Source: Voacanga thouarsii | Lineage: Eukaryota; Streptophyta; Magnoliopsida; Gentianales; Apocynaceae | Assembly: GCA_026120185.1 (NCBI GenBank) | Contig: JANUWF010001190.1 | Span: 1,922,001 to 1,986,000 of the forward strand | DNA: 64,000 bases | Direction: 5' to 3' | Part shown: positions 37,801-49,792 of the stretch, one piece after another | Layout: every line of letters starts with the position of its first letter | Position numbering within the stretch: the stretch's first letter is position 1 | Translations under genes and position numbers: made by a program | The notes under the pieces: generated by a model | What the model was told of the DNA's origin: nothing | What the model saw: the letters and a program-made list of their open reading frames with translations, nothing else | Databases searched by the model: none

Positions 37801-38903
37801 TAAACAACAAAAAAAGGTGGGTTTTCATGTTCGTCAGAAATTTCGTTCAATTGAACATATCTATGAATTCTAACAAAGAGAGGTGGAATGTTTTTTCTGT
37901 GTTTGCAGAGGATACGAAGATTGAGCAGAAAGGTACCAACTGGAAGTTAACCTCTGGAAGGATAATCTTATGATTTGAAGAACGCGATGATCCAAGCATG
38001 CTAAGGTTGGAACTTTTCCATACACAAGTTTCACTAAACACCCTGTTTGCTGTCCAGTGGCAGCATAGGTAGCAGTGGGGAGATATCCTTGCCCATTAGG
38101 CATCAGGAATGAACAGATGTATTTACTTAGGTTTCAATTTTGCATTTTTTGCTATCATCAAACACATGGATGAGAAGGACCACAAATATTTTGATCCAAT
38201 TAATTTGTACTAAAGAATGTTTTGCCATTGTCATGATATACACTGTTCCTAGGGAGAGAAGCTCTATGCTGCTCCATCATGTCTAGACATGTCCTCTTCT
38301 TAAAATAAACATGAATTATGTTTGGTGCCCTAATTCAAACGCAGAGGAGGGGAGTGCGAAACTAGGCTTAAAAATCATATTAGCATATCGAGAGATGATG
38401 CCGGCCATGATGCTTTGCAATGAATCTTGAAGAGTTTTATATCTCTTTTTGGATATAGCTTCTCTTACCGACTGTTTCTGGCAGTAAAACGAGCATCCAA
38501 AGTATAAGTGCATCCAATATTTGTCCTTATTGAGCCTTTACACCTAGGAAGGAAACAAGAAGCCACACAGATGCAAAGAACAGCCAAAACTCGTATTGGC
38601 AGTATGGAATGCTTTTGATCTCTGTCCTGTCTAAAACAAACAAACAAATTAAGCTTTAATCCCAAGTAACTTAGGTCAACTACATGAACCAATGTTGTGG
38701 TCATCCACATGAATCCTCTGTCCTGTCTACACTTTCAAAAATTTTGTCCTCTTTCCACGAAAGAAATCGATCAAATTTTGTTTCTTGGCAATAAACTTAG
38801 AAGGAAAAACCAGATACAGGGAAATTTTACACGGAATACCAATCCTCAATTTTTACATATCGAGAACACAATCAATTGTTCTTCATGATTCTAATTCAAG
38901 ATG
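34867..38903. other. Long gene-poor stretch: possible intron and 3' flank of the DUF1195-like gene
   Basis: The DNA is T-rich on the plus strand, like a plant intron, and holds only short overlapping frames without recognisable domains. A pyrimidine tract followed by TTTGCAG at about 37908 is a candidate acceptor. The part next to 38903 is the 3' flank of the SAUR-like gene. Confidence 0.35.
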
Positions 38904-39212
38904 TCACTTCCGCTTAGTTTCGGCCTTTGCAAGATTGAGGACGCTTTCAAAGACAAGGGTGGAGCAAAGCACGCTAATTGGATCGTCTCTGGTGGTCAAG
39001 ATATCTTCCTCGTGCTGTTTCAGGAAATCTTTAAACCTCAAGGAATTGAAATACGCCACCGGAATCTCATACCTTACGTGGTCTTCTCCGACGCAAACCG
39101 GTACAAACCCTCTCGGAGCTGCTCTCCTCTTATCAGCATCCATCTTCGCGTACCTTTCATGATTATTCCTGCTACTTAGCTTCTTGACTAGCGATGAAAA
39201 TTTCACATGCAT
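38904..39212 (-). CDS. SAUR-like auxin-responsive protein
   Basis: The single-exon frame gives 102 residues from the ATG at 39212 (MHVKFSSLVKKLSSRN). An in-frame upstream ATG at 39299 would add 29 hydrophobic residues; I prefer the inner start because SAURs commonly begin with a short basic M-x-K-x-x-x-L-x-K-K leader. The core matches the SAUR domain: APRGFVPVCVGEDHVRYEIP, VAYFNSLRFKDFLKQHEEDI, then a diverged C-terminal half ending in Lys/Arg. SAURs inhibit PP2C.D phosphatases, raising plasma-membrane proton-pump activity and cell expansion. The usual GGL.IPC motif is replaced by DPISVLCSTLVFE, so this is a divergent member. SAUR genes often cluster; no neighbour copy is visible here. Confidence 0.8.
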   Translation of the reverse strand: MHVKFSSLVKKLSSRNNHERYAKMDADKRRAAPRGFVPVCVGEDHVRYEIPVAYFNSLRFKDFLKQHEEDILTTRDDPISVLCSTLVFESVLNLAKAETKRK

Positions 39213-39784
39213 GGTGGCTTCTTTATTATTGGACGAGAAGAAGGAACTCCACGAACAAAGTAAAAGAACCCAAAGCGATTGGAACAATGCGATTGACATT
39301 TGATGCAAGGGTTTGATGGTTTATATAAAAGAGCTGTTTCCTTTTCCAAATGGGATCTTGATTCAGTTTTGGTGGTAGGGAGTGAGGGACATGATTAGTG
39401 GTCGGTGAATGCAGCTTCGTTCCTAAGCTGAAACACTTGCTATCCAATCAAACAAATCCCAAATATGGGGCAAAAGAATGGAAGTCGAGGTTCTTGACTC
39501 CTATCCCTTATAGCATTAGATGCAATAATTAAGAAAGTACAAGTTTTTAGAATTCAGCCCATCAAGATATATCACGCCTAACCTATACATCGGCAAAGAT
39601 ATTTCATGGAAAGTTTGATGATACTGGCATTCTTGTCCTAAAATGTTTTTTTTAAAGAAATAATTTTGTATTTTAAAAATACAATATAATTATTTTTGAA
39701 TTTTGAATTAGCGAGCATTTCAAATACTTCCATACTTTGATTATGATTATTTACTAATGCTCGGATTGATTTACTTAGAATTCA

Positions 39785-41226
39785 CAGTGGCGGATCTACG
39801 TATGTCTTAGAGGGGCCATGACCCCCCAAGAATTTTTGAAAAAATTATATATATATATCACAGAACTCTGATTTTTTTCTCTATTCACAAAATTCCATAG
39901 AGTCCACACTCATCCAAACCCCACAGTTCCTTTTCAGTTTTCACATTTCCTTTTCACTCTAAATCCCACCCAAGTTTCCATTTCACAAATTAAATTCCAC
40001 AGCACAATAAACCCCACCCACAATTTCAAAAGCTCATAAAACTCCTCATCTTCCGGAAAACAAAAACCCACAATTCCCACTGTACATAAACCCACAATTC
40101 CCACTGTATATAAAGCTCCTCTTGTATATAAAATTTCAAAAATTTCAAATTTAAGGCAAAACTCCTCTGACCCTGTCAAAAGATTTCAAATTTTACTCGT
40201 GGGAAAGTTTTATTTTATCTAATTCTGTTAAGGTAAGTTATGGGTTTAGTTTTTAATATTTTATTCAATTTGAAATTTTAATTTATATTATTTAAAAATA
40301 TTTAATTTTTATTAGATAGTCTTGTGACTTTTATACTAATATATGTGTAGGGAGTAAAAGTGATAGTGACGTGAAACTTGAATTGTGCTGTTACGATATT
40401 TGTTTTGGTATATTTAAATAAATTAATATATTCAAAGTATGTAAAATCCATGACTCCCAGTAGACTTGAATGGTGGTCTATATATGTGTATATGCTATTT
40501 TTTTTTTGTATTATTATCAAATTTTCACATCTATGAATGTGTGTGTGTGTGTGTGTGTGTTTTTTTTTTGCATTAATATTTAGATTTATGTAGACATTTT
40601 AACTAATTATATCTAAATTATACATTAAAAGATTGCAAATTTTCCCCGTTTTAAGTCGTAAATGAAAAGATCATATGCGATTGATACATTCTTTAAAAGG
40701 AAAAATATTGAAATTTCAAAATCTAGTAAAGATGCACGTCTCGTTGATTTTGATTTTGCAAATTTTGAAAGTCCTCTTGCAAAAACTCTACTAGTAGTTC
40801 AAGTAGGATTTAATATCAATTCTTTAGAATGTGATTCAGACTTATGATTGTAAATATGTGAATATCCTATTGATAGTCGTGATGAAATTTGTTGAGCCTA
40901 TATTAAGGTAGGTCCATATAAGTATTTGCAATCTAATTATCCAAAATTAGGAGGAAAACATTATCGTAACTTTTATGCATCATAGTTTAAATAATTTCCT
41001 TCATAGTTAGAATATTCTCTTATTAAAGATGCTACATTTTGTCTTTCTTTTTATCTATTCTATAAAAAAAATGAATATTTTGGATCAAATTTTTTATATT
41101 TGATAACTATTTTAGTTTGCTTTAATATTATTATTTTTATAAATTATTGAACATGTGAAATTTGGTTTAATTTGTTATTACCCCCTCCCCCACCCAATAA
41201 TCCAATCCTGAATCTGCCCCTCCGTG
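39785..41226 (+). mobile_element. hAT-type DNA transposon remnant
   Basis: The left end starts CAGTGGCGGATCTACG. The right end, reverse-complemented, starts CACGGAGGGGCAGATTCAGG. These are imperfect inverted ends of the CAGNGGCGGAT type common in plant hAT elements. Inside is a broken frame similar to the N-terminus of hAT proteins with a TTF-type zinc finger. At about 1.44 kb it lacks the catalytic and dimerisation domains, so it is a deletion derivative. No clear 8-bp target duplication could be identified. Confidence 0.6.
40662..41085 (+). pseudogene. hAT transposase N-terminal remnant (TTF-type zinc finger)
   Basis: It begins MKRSYAIDTFFKRKN, the typical start of plant zinc-finger-MYM-1-like hAT proteins, and is open to 40847. 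After a frame break it continues with PYKYLQSNYPKLGGKHYRNF and EYSLIKDATFCLSFYLF, which resembles the TTF zinc-finger region; at least one expected ligand Cys is replaced. Several stops interrupt the second half, and everything downstream of the finger is missing. Confidence 0.6.
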
Positions 41227-42173
<947 letters not shown>

Positions 42174-42196
42174 CTGTCTACACTCAAATTACAAAA

Positions 42197-43514
42197 TTAT
42201 CCTTTCTTAAATTCAGAAGGAGGCAAGAAGAAATCATTGGTCAAACCAAAAATGTTGAAATCTACTTCTTCTATCTTCCATTTTTCTTGCAACTGCCTCT
42301 TGTGGTTTGCAGATTGTTCTCCATATCTGAAAACTGTGACAAATGTTTTGCCACTGTGAGCTATATTGACTCCTTCAACATACTTGTATTCTTCTATTAC
42401 TGATTCTGTGCTTGTTTCCCAGAACACACCTTCACCATCATCTCTACTGCTCTTCACACTGAGCAGCCTTGAATCCTCGAATTTAACTAGAAGACCTGAT
42501 CTTTGGCTAAAATATCCCCATATTGTGTGGTGTATGATTTCATATTTCGGACCGCTTTGTGCCTCGAGAGCTGATTGGCTTGTGTCCAGCTTCAGAATGA
42601 AGCAGTCCTCGTCGTTTATGATCTTCTCTCCAATGCATACTGCGTCTATAAACAGGTTTGCTGTAGCACGAGGATCCAGGCCCTGTCAAATGAGGATTTG
42701 AAGAAGTCAGAGAACCAGCAGTTCTTGTGATTTGGCAACAGATTCCCGAAGAAGGAACAGATTTTGGTACCTGTAAAAACCGGCGCAGGGGTCTGGGAGG
42801 ACCCCGGGAGATGGGTCTTTGTTGATTGGAAGATTGCCTCCAAGAAATCTGGCCATTGCTGCCGGAGATGACTTTACATCCTGAGATAAGCAACTCTAAG
42901 CACCAACGATCAGGGTTCTTCTGCCAAAGCACAAATCCTCCTGACTCTTCTGTACTTCTCACCTTCACCGCTTCATCTCCTTGATGAAACTCCGATGCAC
43001 TAAACTTCACTTGTCCGATTGCACACATGCTGCCCACCGTGTTCAATGCCGGTTGGCCTCCCGTTGCTGCTATGTATTGTTGTACTATATATTTGGCCGT
43101 TGAAGCTTCCTATAACAATCACAAGAATCAACACAAACATGTAAAGATTTGTTCATTTCAATCTACAAATTTTCCAAAAACATTATGGGATCTGGTTATT
43201 ATGGAAGCGAAGAAATTCATTCTTACAATGGAAGCATGCTTCACAGGGCGATGAATGGAATGGTCCAAATGGACTTGAAGAGGAAGAAGAGGAGATCCTG
43301 CAATGTAAAGAAGGAAGCTCAATTCATTGTAACGGCCAGCAATAATTGGAGATGACCATTTATCATTGGTTTGAGCCTTCATCCAAGTGGCCATGTTTTG
43401 CCATCGCAAGGCAACATTGCTGCCCATGCTTGTGAACATTTCCTCCGGAATGGGAACCTCAAGGACTGTCTCGAGGCCATCTTCCCTATCAAAATTTGGA
43501 CAAAGTTTCCTCAT
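42197..43514 (-). CDS. DUF620 family protein
   Basis: Three exons, 43227-43514, 42771-43109 and 42197-42682, join in phase 0 to give 370 residues. The start ATG at 43514 gives MRKLCPNFDREDGLETVLEV, the conserved opening of the family. Further family blocks are NVALRWQNMATWMKAQ, QQYIAATGGQPALNTVGSMC, GGFVLWQKNPDRWCLELLIS, GPPRPLRRFLQGLDPRATAN, IHHTIWGYFSQRSGLLVKFE and VDFNIFGLTNDFFLPPSEFK. DUF620 is a plant-specific family without an established biochemical role. No signal peptide or membrane segment is seen, so a soluble protein is expected. The gene looks intact. Its 3' end abuts the TAA microsatellite. Confidence 0.93.
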
Positions 43515-44492
43515 ATGAAAGTTCTTTTGTAAAATTATTCTACTTTTAGAGAGAAATAGTCAAGAAAAGAGCAAAACTAGATGAAGATTAGAGAAAAATA
43601 AGGCCATTCCTCAATGAATTTCTCATTTCTCTCTCCTCCTAAAGTTCAAGAATGCATGATTAGGGTTCTCCTTTCTTCTAGTAGTCGTGTGGGCACGATT
43701 CTTAATTCCCATTTATGGATCTCAGAGGTTAGTATAGATCACGGGAGACTTTAGTCCCCATCGTCTCATCTTAGTGACTAGTAAACAAGTATAGGAAAGC
43801 ATGATTTTTCTTTTTTTTTTTTTACGACTTCAAAAAATCAATAGCGTGATTTCCCCCTTTTTCTTTTATATAAAAAATACATAGGGAGATGATAATTTGA
43901 AATTGTTATTGTAAATTAAGAAATTATTATTTATAAAAATTGAATTTTCATTTTTAAGTCAATCGTGATAATGTAATTGTCAGTTTAATTTATATTTTCA
44001 TCCGTATAATGTTACGTTACAAAAATGGTTAAATTCAAAAAATCCTCTATATTCTGAAACGATTGACGTATTTAAATTTTTTATTTTGATAATTAAACAT
44101 CTAATAATAGAATATTTAACAATTTTAACAGAAATATTTATGAGTCTTACCGGTCAAATTTGAACACTTCTCACGATTATATAAATATCACTTACGATTA
44201 TATAAACGAATTTTATTGAACAATTTGACAGAAATCCAATTAAAGTACTTAATTATCAAAATTAAAAATTTAAGTACTCAATTGATAATTGTATAAAAAT
44301 ATCGATTTTTTTAATTTAAACCTTATAAAAATAAAAAATAGGCAATCCGGCGTTTACACAGTCAAAAACCCAGTTGGGCCTGCTACGGCCTATGCTGAAT
44401 CATACAGGCACTAACCCGTAAAAGATTTGGGCTTTCTTGGCCTATGCAAAAGAACTCCACGTTCATTACTGTTTTAGTTGTTCTATTAATAC
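43515..44492. other. Promoter side of the DUF620 gene and AT-rich intergenic DNA
   Basis: The first few hundred bases upstream of 43514 (minus gene) should contain its leader and promoter. The rest is AT-rich with no supported gene, up to the copia target site. Confidence 0.4.
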
Positions 44493-44497
44493 GAATA

Positions 44498-44849
44498 TGT
44501 TATAAAATTAGGGTAGTTTTAGAATAAAATCTACACACTACACACTAAGAAAATTCTAACTATTCTTTGTACAAAAATTTCTCTTCAAACTTCTCTCTTT
44601 CTTTCTCTAATCTTTCTTTCACTAATCTTTCTTTCACAAAATGATGGTGTCTTACAAGCTTAGAGAATAGCTCTATTTATAGAGCTCTAATTAGTGGAAT
44701 ACATCATGGCATACATCATCTTCAACTAATCTCAATTAGTGGTGTCTCCACTAAATGGTGGATATCCATAAAAATCTTCTAATAATTCACATAAATCCAT
44801 AATTAGTGGAGCCTCCACTAATTAATGGAGATTCCAATAATTCATAACA
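44498..44849 (-). repeat. 3' LTR of copia copy 2
   Basis: On the plus strand it runs TGTTATAAAATTAGGG ... AATTCATAACA. The promoter-like ctctatttatagagc (TATA box on the minus strand) lies in the middle. Confidence 0.93.
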
Positions 44850-44989
44850 CTCCCCCTTGGATGTCCATCCATACATAAAGAATATGCCTCGTTAAAACCT
44901 TACTAGATAAAAATCCAGTGGGAAAAAAATCTAGTGAAGGAAAAAGAGTACACTATTCTATATGTCTGTTTATTACTCCCCCTGATGAG

Positions 44990-47160
44990 ATGATTCCTTT
45001 AAATCTTTAAACCGACGCAAACCGATTTTATATCTCAACTTCTCAAATGTTGCAGTCGGTAAAGTCTTCGTGAAAATATCTACGAGGTTATCACATGACC
45101 GAATTTGTAGCACATCAATTTCACATTTCTTCTGGAGTTCATGAGTAAAGAAGAAATTTGGTGAAATATGTTTTGTCCGATCTCCTTTAATATATCATTC
45201 TCGTAATTGAGTTATGCAAGCTGCATTGTCTTCATAAAGAGGAGTTGGAATATCTTTGATCGATGATAATCCACAACTTTCTCGGATATAATGAATCATG
45301 GATCTTAGCCATACACATTCTCGACTTGCTTCACGAATGGCTATAATTTCAGCATGATTTGAAGAAGTAGCTGCTATAGATTATTTCGTAGAACGCCATG
45401 ATATATCAGTATTTCCACATGTAAATAGATAGCCCGTTTGAGAACGTGCGTTATGTGGATCAGATAAATAACCAGCATCTGCATAACCTATCAATGTTGG
45501 ACTGGTTTTATTTGAATAAAATAATCCGAGATCAATTGTACCTTGGAGATATCGAATGACTTGTTTAATTCCATTCCAATGTCGTCGTGTTGGTGAAGAA
45601 CTAAATCTTACTAATAAATTGACAGTAAAAGCAATATCAGGTCGTGTATTATTAGCAAGATACATCAATGCACCAATTGCACTGAGATATGGTACTTCAA
45701 GACCAAGGAGTTCTTCATCATTTTCTTGAGGTCGGAAAGGATCTTTATCCACATTTAATGATCGGACGATAATTGGAATACTCAATGGATGTGCTTTGTC
45801 CATGTAAAATCTTTTTAGCACTTTTGCTGTATATGTTGATTGATGAATAAATGTTCCACTCTCCAGATGTTCAATTTGTAAACCAAGGCAAAATTTGATT
45901 TTACCAAAATCCTTGATTTCGAATTCTCTTTTTAAATAATCAATTGTTTCTTGGAGCTCTTCAAGAGTTCCAATAAGATTAATATCATCAACATATATAG
46001 CTAATATTACAAATTTAGAACCAGATTTCTTAATAAAAATGCATGAACATACCTGGTCATTTTAAATCTCGCTTTCAATCAATATTCACTAAGATAATTG
46101 AACCACATGCGCCCAGATGGCTTCAGGCCATGTAATGATTTCTGCAACTTGATGGAGTAATTTTCACAAGGATAATGTTTATACGCTTCAGGCATATGAA
46201 ATCCTTCGGGGATTTTCATGTAAACATCATTTTCTAAATTTCCATACAAGTAAGCAGTGACAACATCTAATAGGCGCATATCTATCTTTTTATGTACTGT
46301 CAAACTGATAAGATATCGGAGTGTAATAGCATCAATAACAGGAGAATAAGTTTCATCATAATCAATACCTGGTCTTTGTGAAAAACCTTGGGCTACTAAT
46401 CGCGCTTTATATCGAATGATTTCACTCTTTTCATTGCTCTTTCGCACAAATATCCATTTGTAGCCAATAGGTTTTACACCTTCTGGTATTCGGACTGCAG
46501 GTCCGAAGACTTCACGTTGTGTCAGTGCATTTAACTCCGATTGAATCGCATCTTTCCATTGCAGCCAATATTTTCTATACCGACATTCATCAACTGATAT
46601 TGGTTCAGGATCATCATTATCCTGTGTAACATCAAGAGATATATTGTATGCAAATATATTATCAATAACAGTTTCTATCCGATTCCAACTTCTACCAGAA
46701 GTGGTATAATTGATAGAAATTTCAGTGTTACTTTCATCAACTTCTGGTTCTTTGTCATCAGTTCTCTCTTGGTCTTTATCATTCTTTTCTTCAATATGAT
46801 CATCTGGACCATTAATCCTCTCTTCTTTCGAGGATTTTTATCTTTAGAATCAAGAGTTCGACCATGTTTCTGGCATGCTTTTGGCTCAGCAGCTATATGT
46901 AAAATCTTTTGTTCTGTTGAAACTTCAATTACAATAGGAGCATTTATAGCTGGCATATGCGATTTTGTTATTCTTCTGGAGTCAACAAAAGCGTCTGACA
47001 TTTGATTTGCAATGCTTTACAAATAAATTATCTTTTGAATTTCAAGTTCACACGCTCTTGTATGCGGATCAAGATAATTTAATGATGTTATCCAATCACG
47101 ATCTTTCTTGTACTGTTTCTGTTCTCCCCCTAATTTAGGGAATAATGATTTCACAAGAGA
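44990..47160 (-). pseudogene. copia pol remnant: integrase tail, reverse transcriptase, RNase H (copy 2)
   Basis: In element sense it starts with a few residues of the integrase tail, then the linker (46675-47001, including DSKDKNPRKKRG). Next is an open reverse transcriptase block (46079-46447) with VAQGFSQRPGIDYDETYSPV and LLDVVTAYLYGNLEND, then the YVDDINL catalytic site near 45985. The RNase H part (45381-45821) has VPYLSAIGALMYLANNTRPD and the RNase H start GYADAGYLSDPHNARSQTGY. Long open blocks separated by single stops or shifts show recent decay. Catalytic Asp residues of reverse transcriptase are still present. Confidence 0.88.
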
Positions 47161-47323
47161 ATAAGAAAAGAAATATAAGAAAATGATGACAAGCAGGAAA
47201 TGCCAAGAAAAATATCTCCTTTTTTTTTACACTCTTCCCGGTACCGACTTTTCGTCTTCCTCTCTTGTATTTTCTTCTCCTCCGACCCTCTACCTACCAT
47301 CTACCTCTTCTTCTTCCTCATAC

Positions 47324-47325
<2 letters not shown>

Positions 47326-47363
<38 letters not shown>
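47326..47363. repeat. (TA)n microsatellite in the RKD cargo leader (copy 2)
   Basis: About 19 TA units lie upstream of the RKD start codon, at the position of the (GT)n tract in copy 1. Confidence 0.9.
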
Positions 47364-47367
<4 letters not shown>

Positions 47368-47424
47368 ATATATCTCAGTTATCAGTCATTAGTAAACATA
47401 AAAAACAAAAATCACAAAGCAGAT

Positions 47425-48648
47425 ATGGAGACTCGTAATTCATTTGAGACATGGTCAAATTTTGACTCGGTTTCTGCAGCAGATGTTGATGTATTTTCCT
47501 TTCCAAACCAACCGCTTCTGCCTAATTCGAACGCAGAAGATTTTGATATGTTTTCATTTTCATACCAACCGCTTCCTCCTAATTTTAGGTGAGATACCTT
47601 TGAGGGCTTCCATTTGTTTTTAGTATGCTTGATAATGAAATTAAACTCTCTTTTGGTTTGTTTTTTATGTAAATCAGTGGAAGTTTTGAACATACTGCTT
47701 TTGACCAAATTGATCTGCCCCTACAAGAGGCTTGCTTTTGATCTTGTTCCTCTTGATGCTATTCCTTTGAATGAGGATATGCTTGTGCATGATCCTTTCT
47801 ACTCTCTAATGGATTTTGAACAAAGCGAGAATATGTTTCCGAGTTATTATACATTTAAACATGGATTTTGAATGGTATTACCTTTACGATATTATTTTCT
47901 TTTTCTAGGAGAAATAATGAGTGGTCTTGGCAACGAAGTCGGAGTAAGTACTCATGAAATGCATAATATCGAAGTTCAAGATATTATTGCGAGACAAAAT
48001 TCCTGGGGAGAAGAAGATGATTAAGAGGCGAGAGAGAGAAGAAGGGCAATAACTCCCATACACTATCAAGAGAAACAATTTCGCAGTACTTTTACCTACC
48101 AATCAAGAGCGCGACCAAAGAAGCTGAATATTGGCATAACCCAGTCTCAAGAAAAGATGTAGGGAGTTAGGAATTCGTCGATGGCCTCACGGGAAATTGG
48201 TGAGCTTGGAGACCATAATCAAGAATGTTCAGGTTCTCTCTCATATATACTTATAATTTACAAGTATGAAACTATGAAAGATTTATAAGTAAATAACCGA
48301 TGATATCACTTCGATTTACGGGAGATGCAAAATAAAGAAGAAGGAGGACATATGGGTGAGAAGAAGTTGAAAGAAGCCATTGCGATATTGGAATGTGAAA
48401 AACAGGTTGGTGGAAGAAAGTCCTAATACGCGGTTAGAGGACCAAACACGAGAAATTGAGACAAGCATGCTTCAAGGCCAAATATAATAAGAAATTTAAT
48501 TATAATAAACTTAAGGAGATCATAAAATCTCAAGACTCATTTCGCGATAATTTTACGGCTAATTCTGCTGCTAGTCTCGATCTTTGGCTCAAAGGGAAAA
48601 GAAAAGGAGGAGGATGTCGAAAAAGAGGAGTTGAAGTCCATAATTACT
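47425..48648 (+). pseudogene. Captured RWP-RK (RKD-type) transcription factor gene inside copia copy 2
   Basis: It lies antisense to the element. Exon 1 (47425-47588) keeps an ATG and encodes METRNSFETWSNFDSVSAAD followed by two similar acidic/aromatic FSFxxQPLxPN units. Exon 2 (from 47678) soon meets a TGA. Exon 3 (47909 to about 48231) covers the RWP-RK domain: blocks for ISQYFYLPIKSAT, LNIG and CRELGIRRWPHGKLVSLET are readable in changing frames because of small indels. Exon 4 (about 48324-48648) encodes the coiled region, but its acceptor AG has become GG. The exon-intron layout matches copy 1, and the two are clearly homologous. The RWP motif is intact here apart from R-to-G in RWPHRK. 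Not functional as a full protein. Confidence 0.85.
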
Positions 48649-48799
48649 AATTGTTTGTCTTCCTCTAATGTAAATATTGAAAAAGAACAATTACAAACCT
48701 TCATCTTACATTTGTCGGCTCAATTACAAAAGAGCAACTATAAGCATGTATCCTCAAGTTCATATGAACACTAGTGATATGAATAAAAGATGTGATGCT

Positions 48800-49390
48800 T
48801 ATTATTAATGGAAATATCTTTTCCCTTATTATCTTTTCGTTCCACTTCGGGTGGCAGTATTTCTCCGTGATAAGGAAAATATCGAGTGTGTCCATGACCA
48901 TAACCACGGCCATTGCCACAACTACGACTATAACGATGGCTTCTGCTGGAGCCAACAGCATTCACTTCTAGGAGAGTCTTTGTTGAGCGATTCATCCGGC
49001 TTCATGATTTCTCAATAATAACTCATGTTAAAGTTTGTCAATTTTGGATACCATTTTTCTCGATATTATTCTTGTAGGATATGAAAAGTGGAGAATGTCT
49101 TCTCCAATATAACTTCATCGGTAACTTTTTCTCCGTAAAATTTTTAACTAAGATGTAGTTTTATACATCACGGAGTTCACGGTTTTACAATCTTGCAACT
49201 TCGGGTGCAACCATTCATACCGTGCGGTGGGTAGTACGACCATCTTCGGGTGGTCAAATCTTTCTTTTTATCCACATGACATATGGATCTCCTTTTTTAG
49301 CATTTAGATGCATTTACGTATGACATATAAATTTTTTTTAGAAATATCAAGGGCTACAAATTCGAATTTAGCGAGATCAATAAATGCGTA
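48800..49390 (-). pseudogene. Truncated copia gag (copy 2)
   Basis: It is readable in pieces in element sense: LAKFEFVALDI at the start, where the ATG has been lost in a small deletion relative to copy 1, and VNAVGSSRSHRYSRSCGNGR with GYGHGHTRYFPYHGEILPPE at the end. It stops at the same point as in copy 1, before the zinc knuckle, where the RKD 3' flank begins. Confidence 0.75.
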
Positions 49391-49435
49391 CCTGTCTTCT
49401 GGCTTTAATAACGGCAGAGACTCGTGCTGATAACG

Positions 49436-49787
49436 TGTTATAAAATTAGGGTAGTGTTAGAATAAAATCTACACACTACACACTAAGAAAATACTAACTA
49501 TTCTTTGCACAAAAATTTCTCTTCAAACTTCTCTCTTTCTTTCTCTCACAATTCTTTCTCTAATCTTTCTTTCACAAAATGATGGTGTCTTACAAGCTTA
49601 GAGAATAGCTCTATTTATAGAGCTCTAATTAGTGGAATATATCATGGCATACATCATCTTCAACTAATCTCAATTAGTGGTGTCTCCACTAAATGGTGGA
49701 TATCCATAAAAATCTTCTAATAATTCACATAAATCCATAATTAGTGGAGCCTCCACTAATTAATGGAGATTCTAATAATTCATTACA
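49436..49787 (-). repeat. 5' LTR of copia copy 2
   Basis: On the plus strand it runs TGTTATAAAATTAGGG ... AATTCATTACA, 352 bases long. The neighbouring internal sequence (element sense) is CGTTATCAGCACGAGTCTCT, the position of the primer-binding site. Confidence 0.93.
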
Positions 49788-49792
49788 GAATA

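Larger units (their letters stand above)
44498..49787 (-). mobile_element. Ty1/copia LTR retrotransposon carrying an RKD gene (copy 2)
   Basis: This is a 5290-base element in minus orientation with two 352-base LTRs and a perfect 5-bp target duplication GAATA (44493-44497 and 49788-49792). In its own sense: 5' LTR (49436-49787), truncated gag, antisense RKD cargo, integrase tail, reverse transcriptase, RNase H, polypurine tract CCAAGGGGGAG, 3' LTR. The LTRs differ by a handful of substitutions plus one diverged tract of about 20 bases, so this copy is younger than copy 1. It also lacks protease and most of integrase, at the same place and with the same cargo as copy 1. It depends on enzymes supplied by another element. 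Confidence 0.93.
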
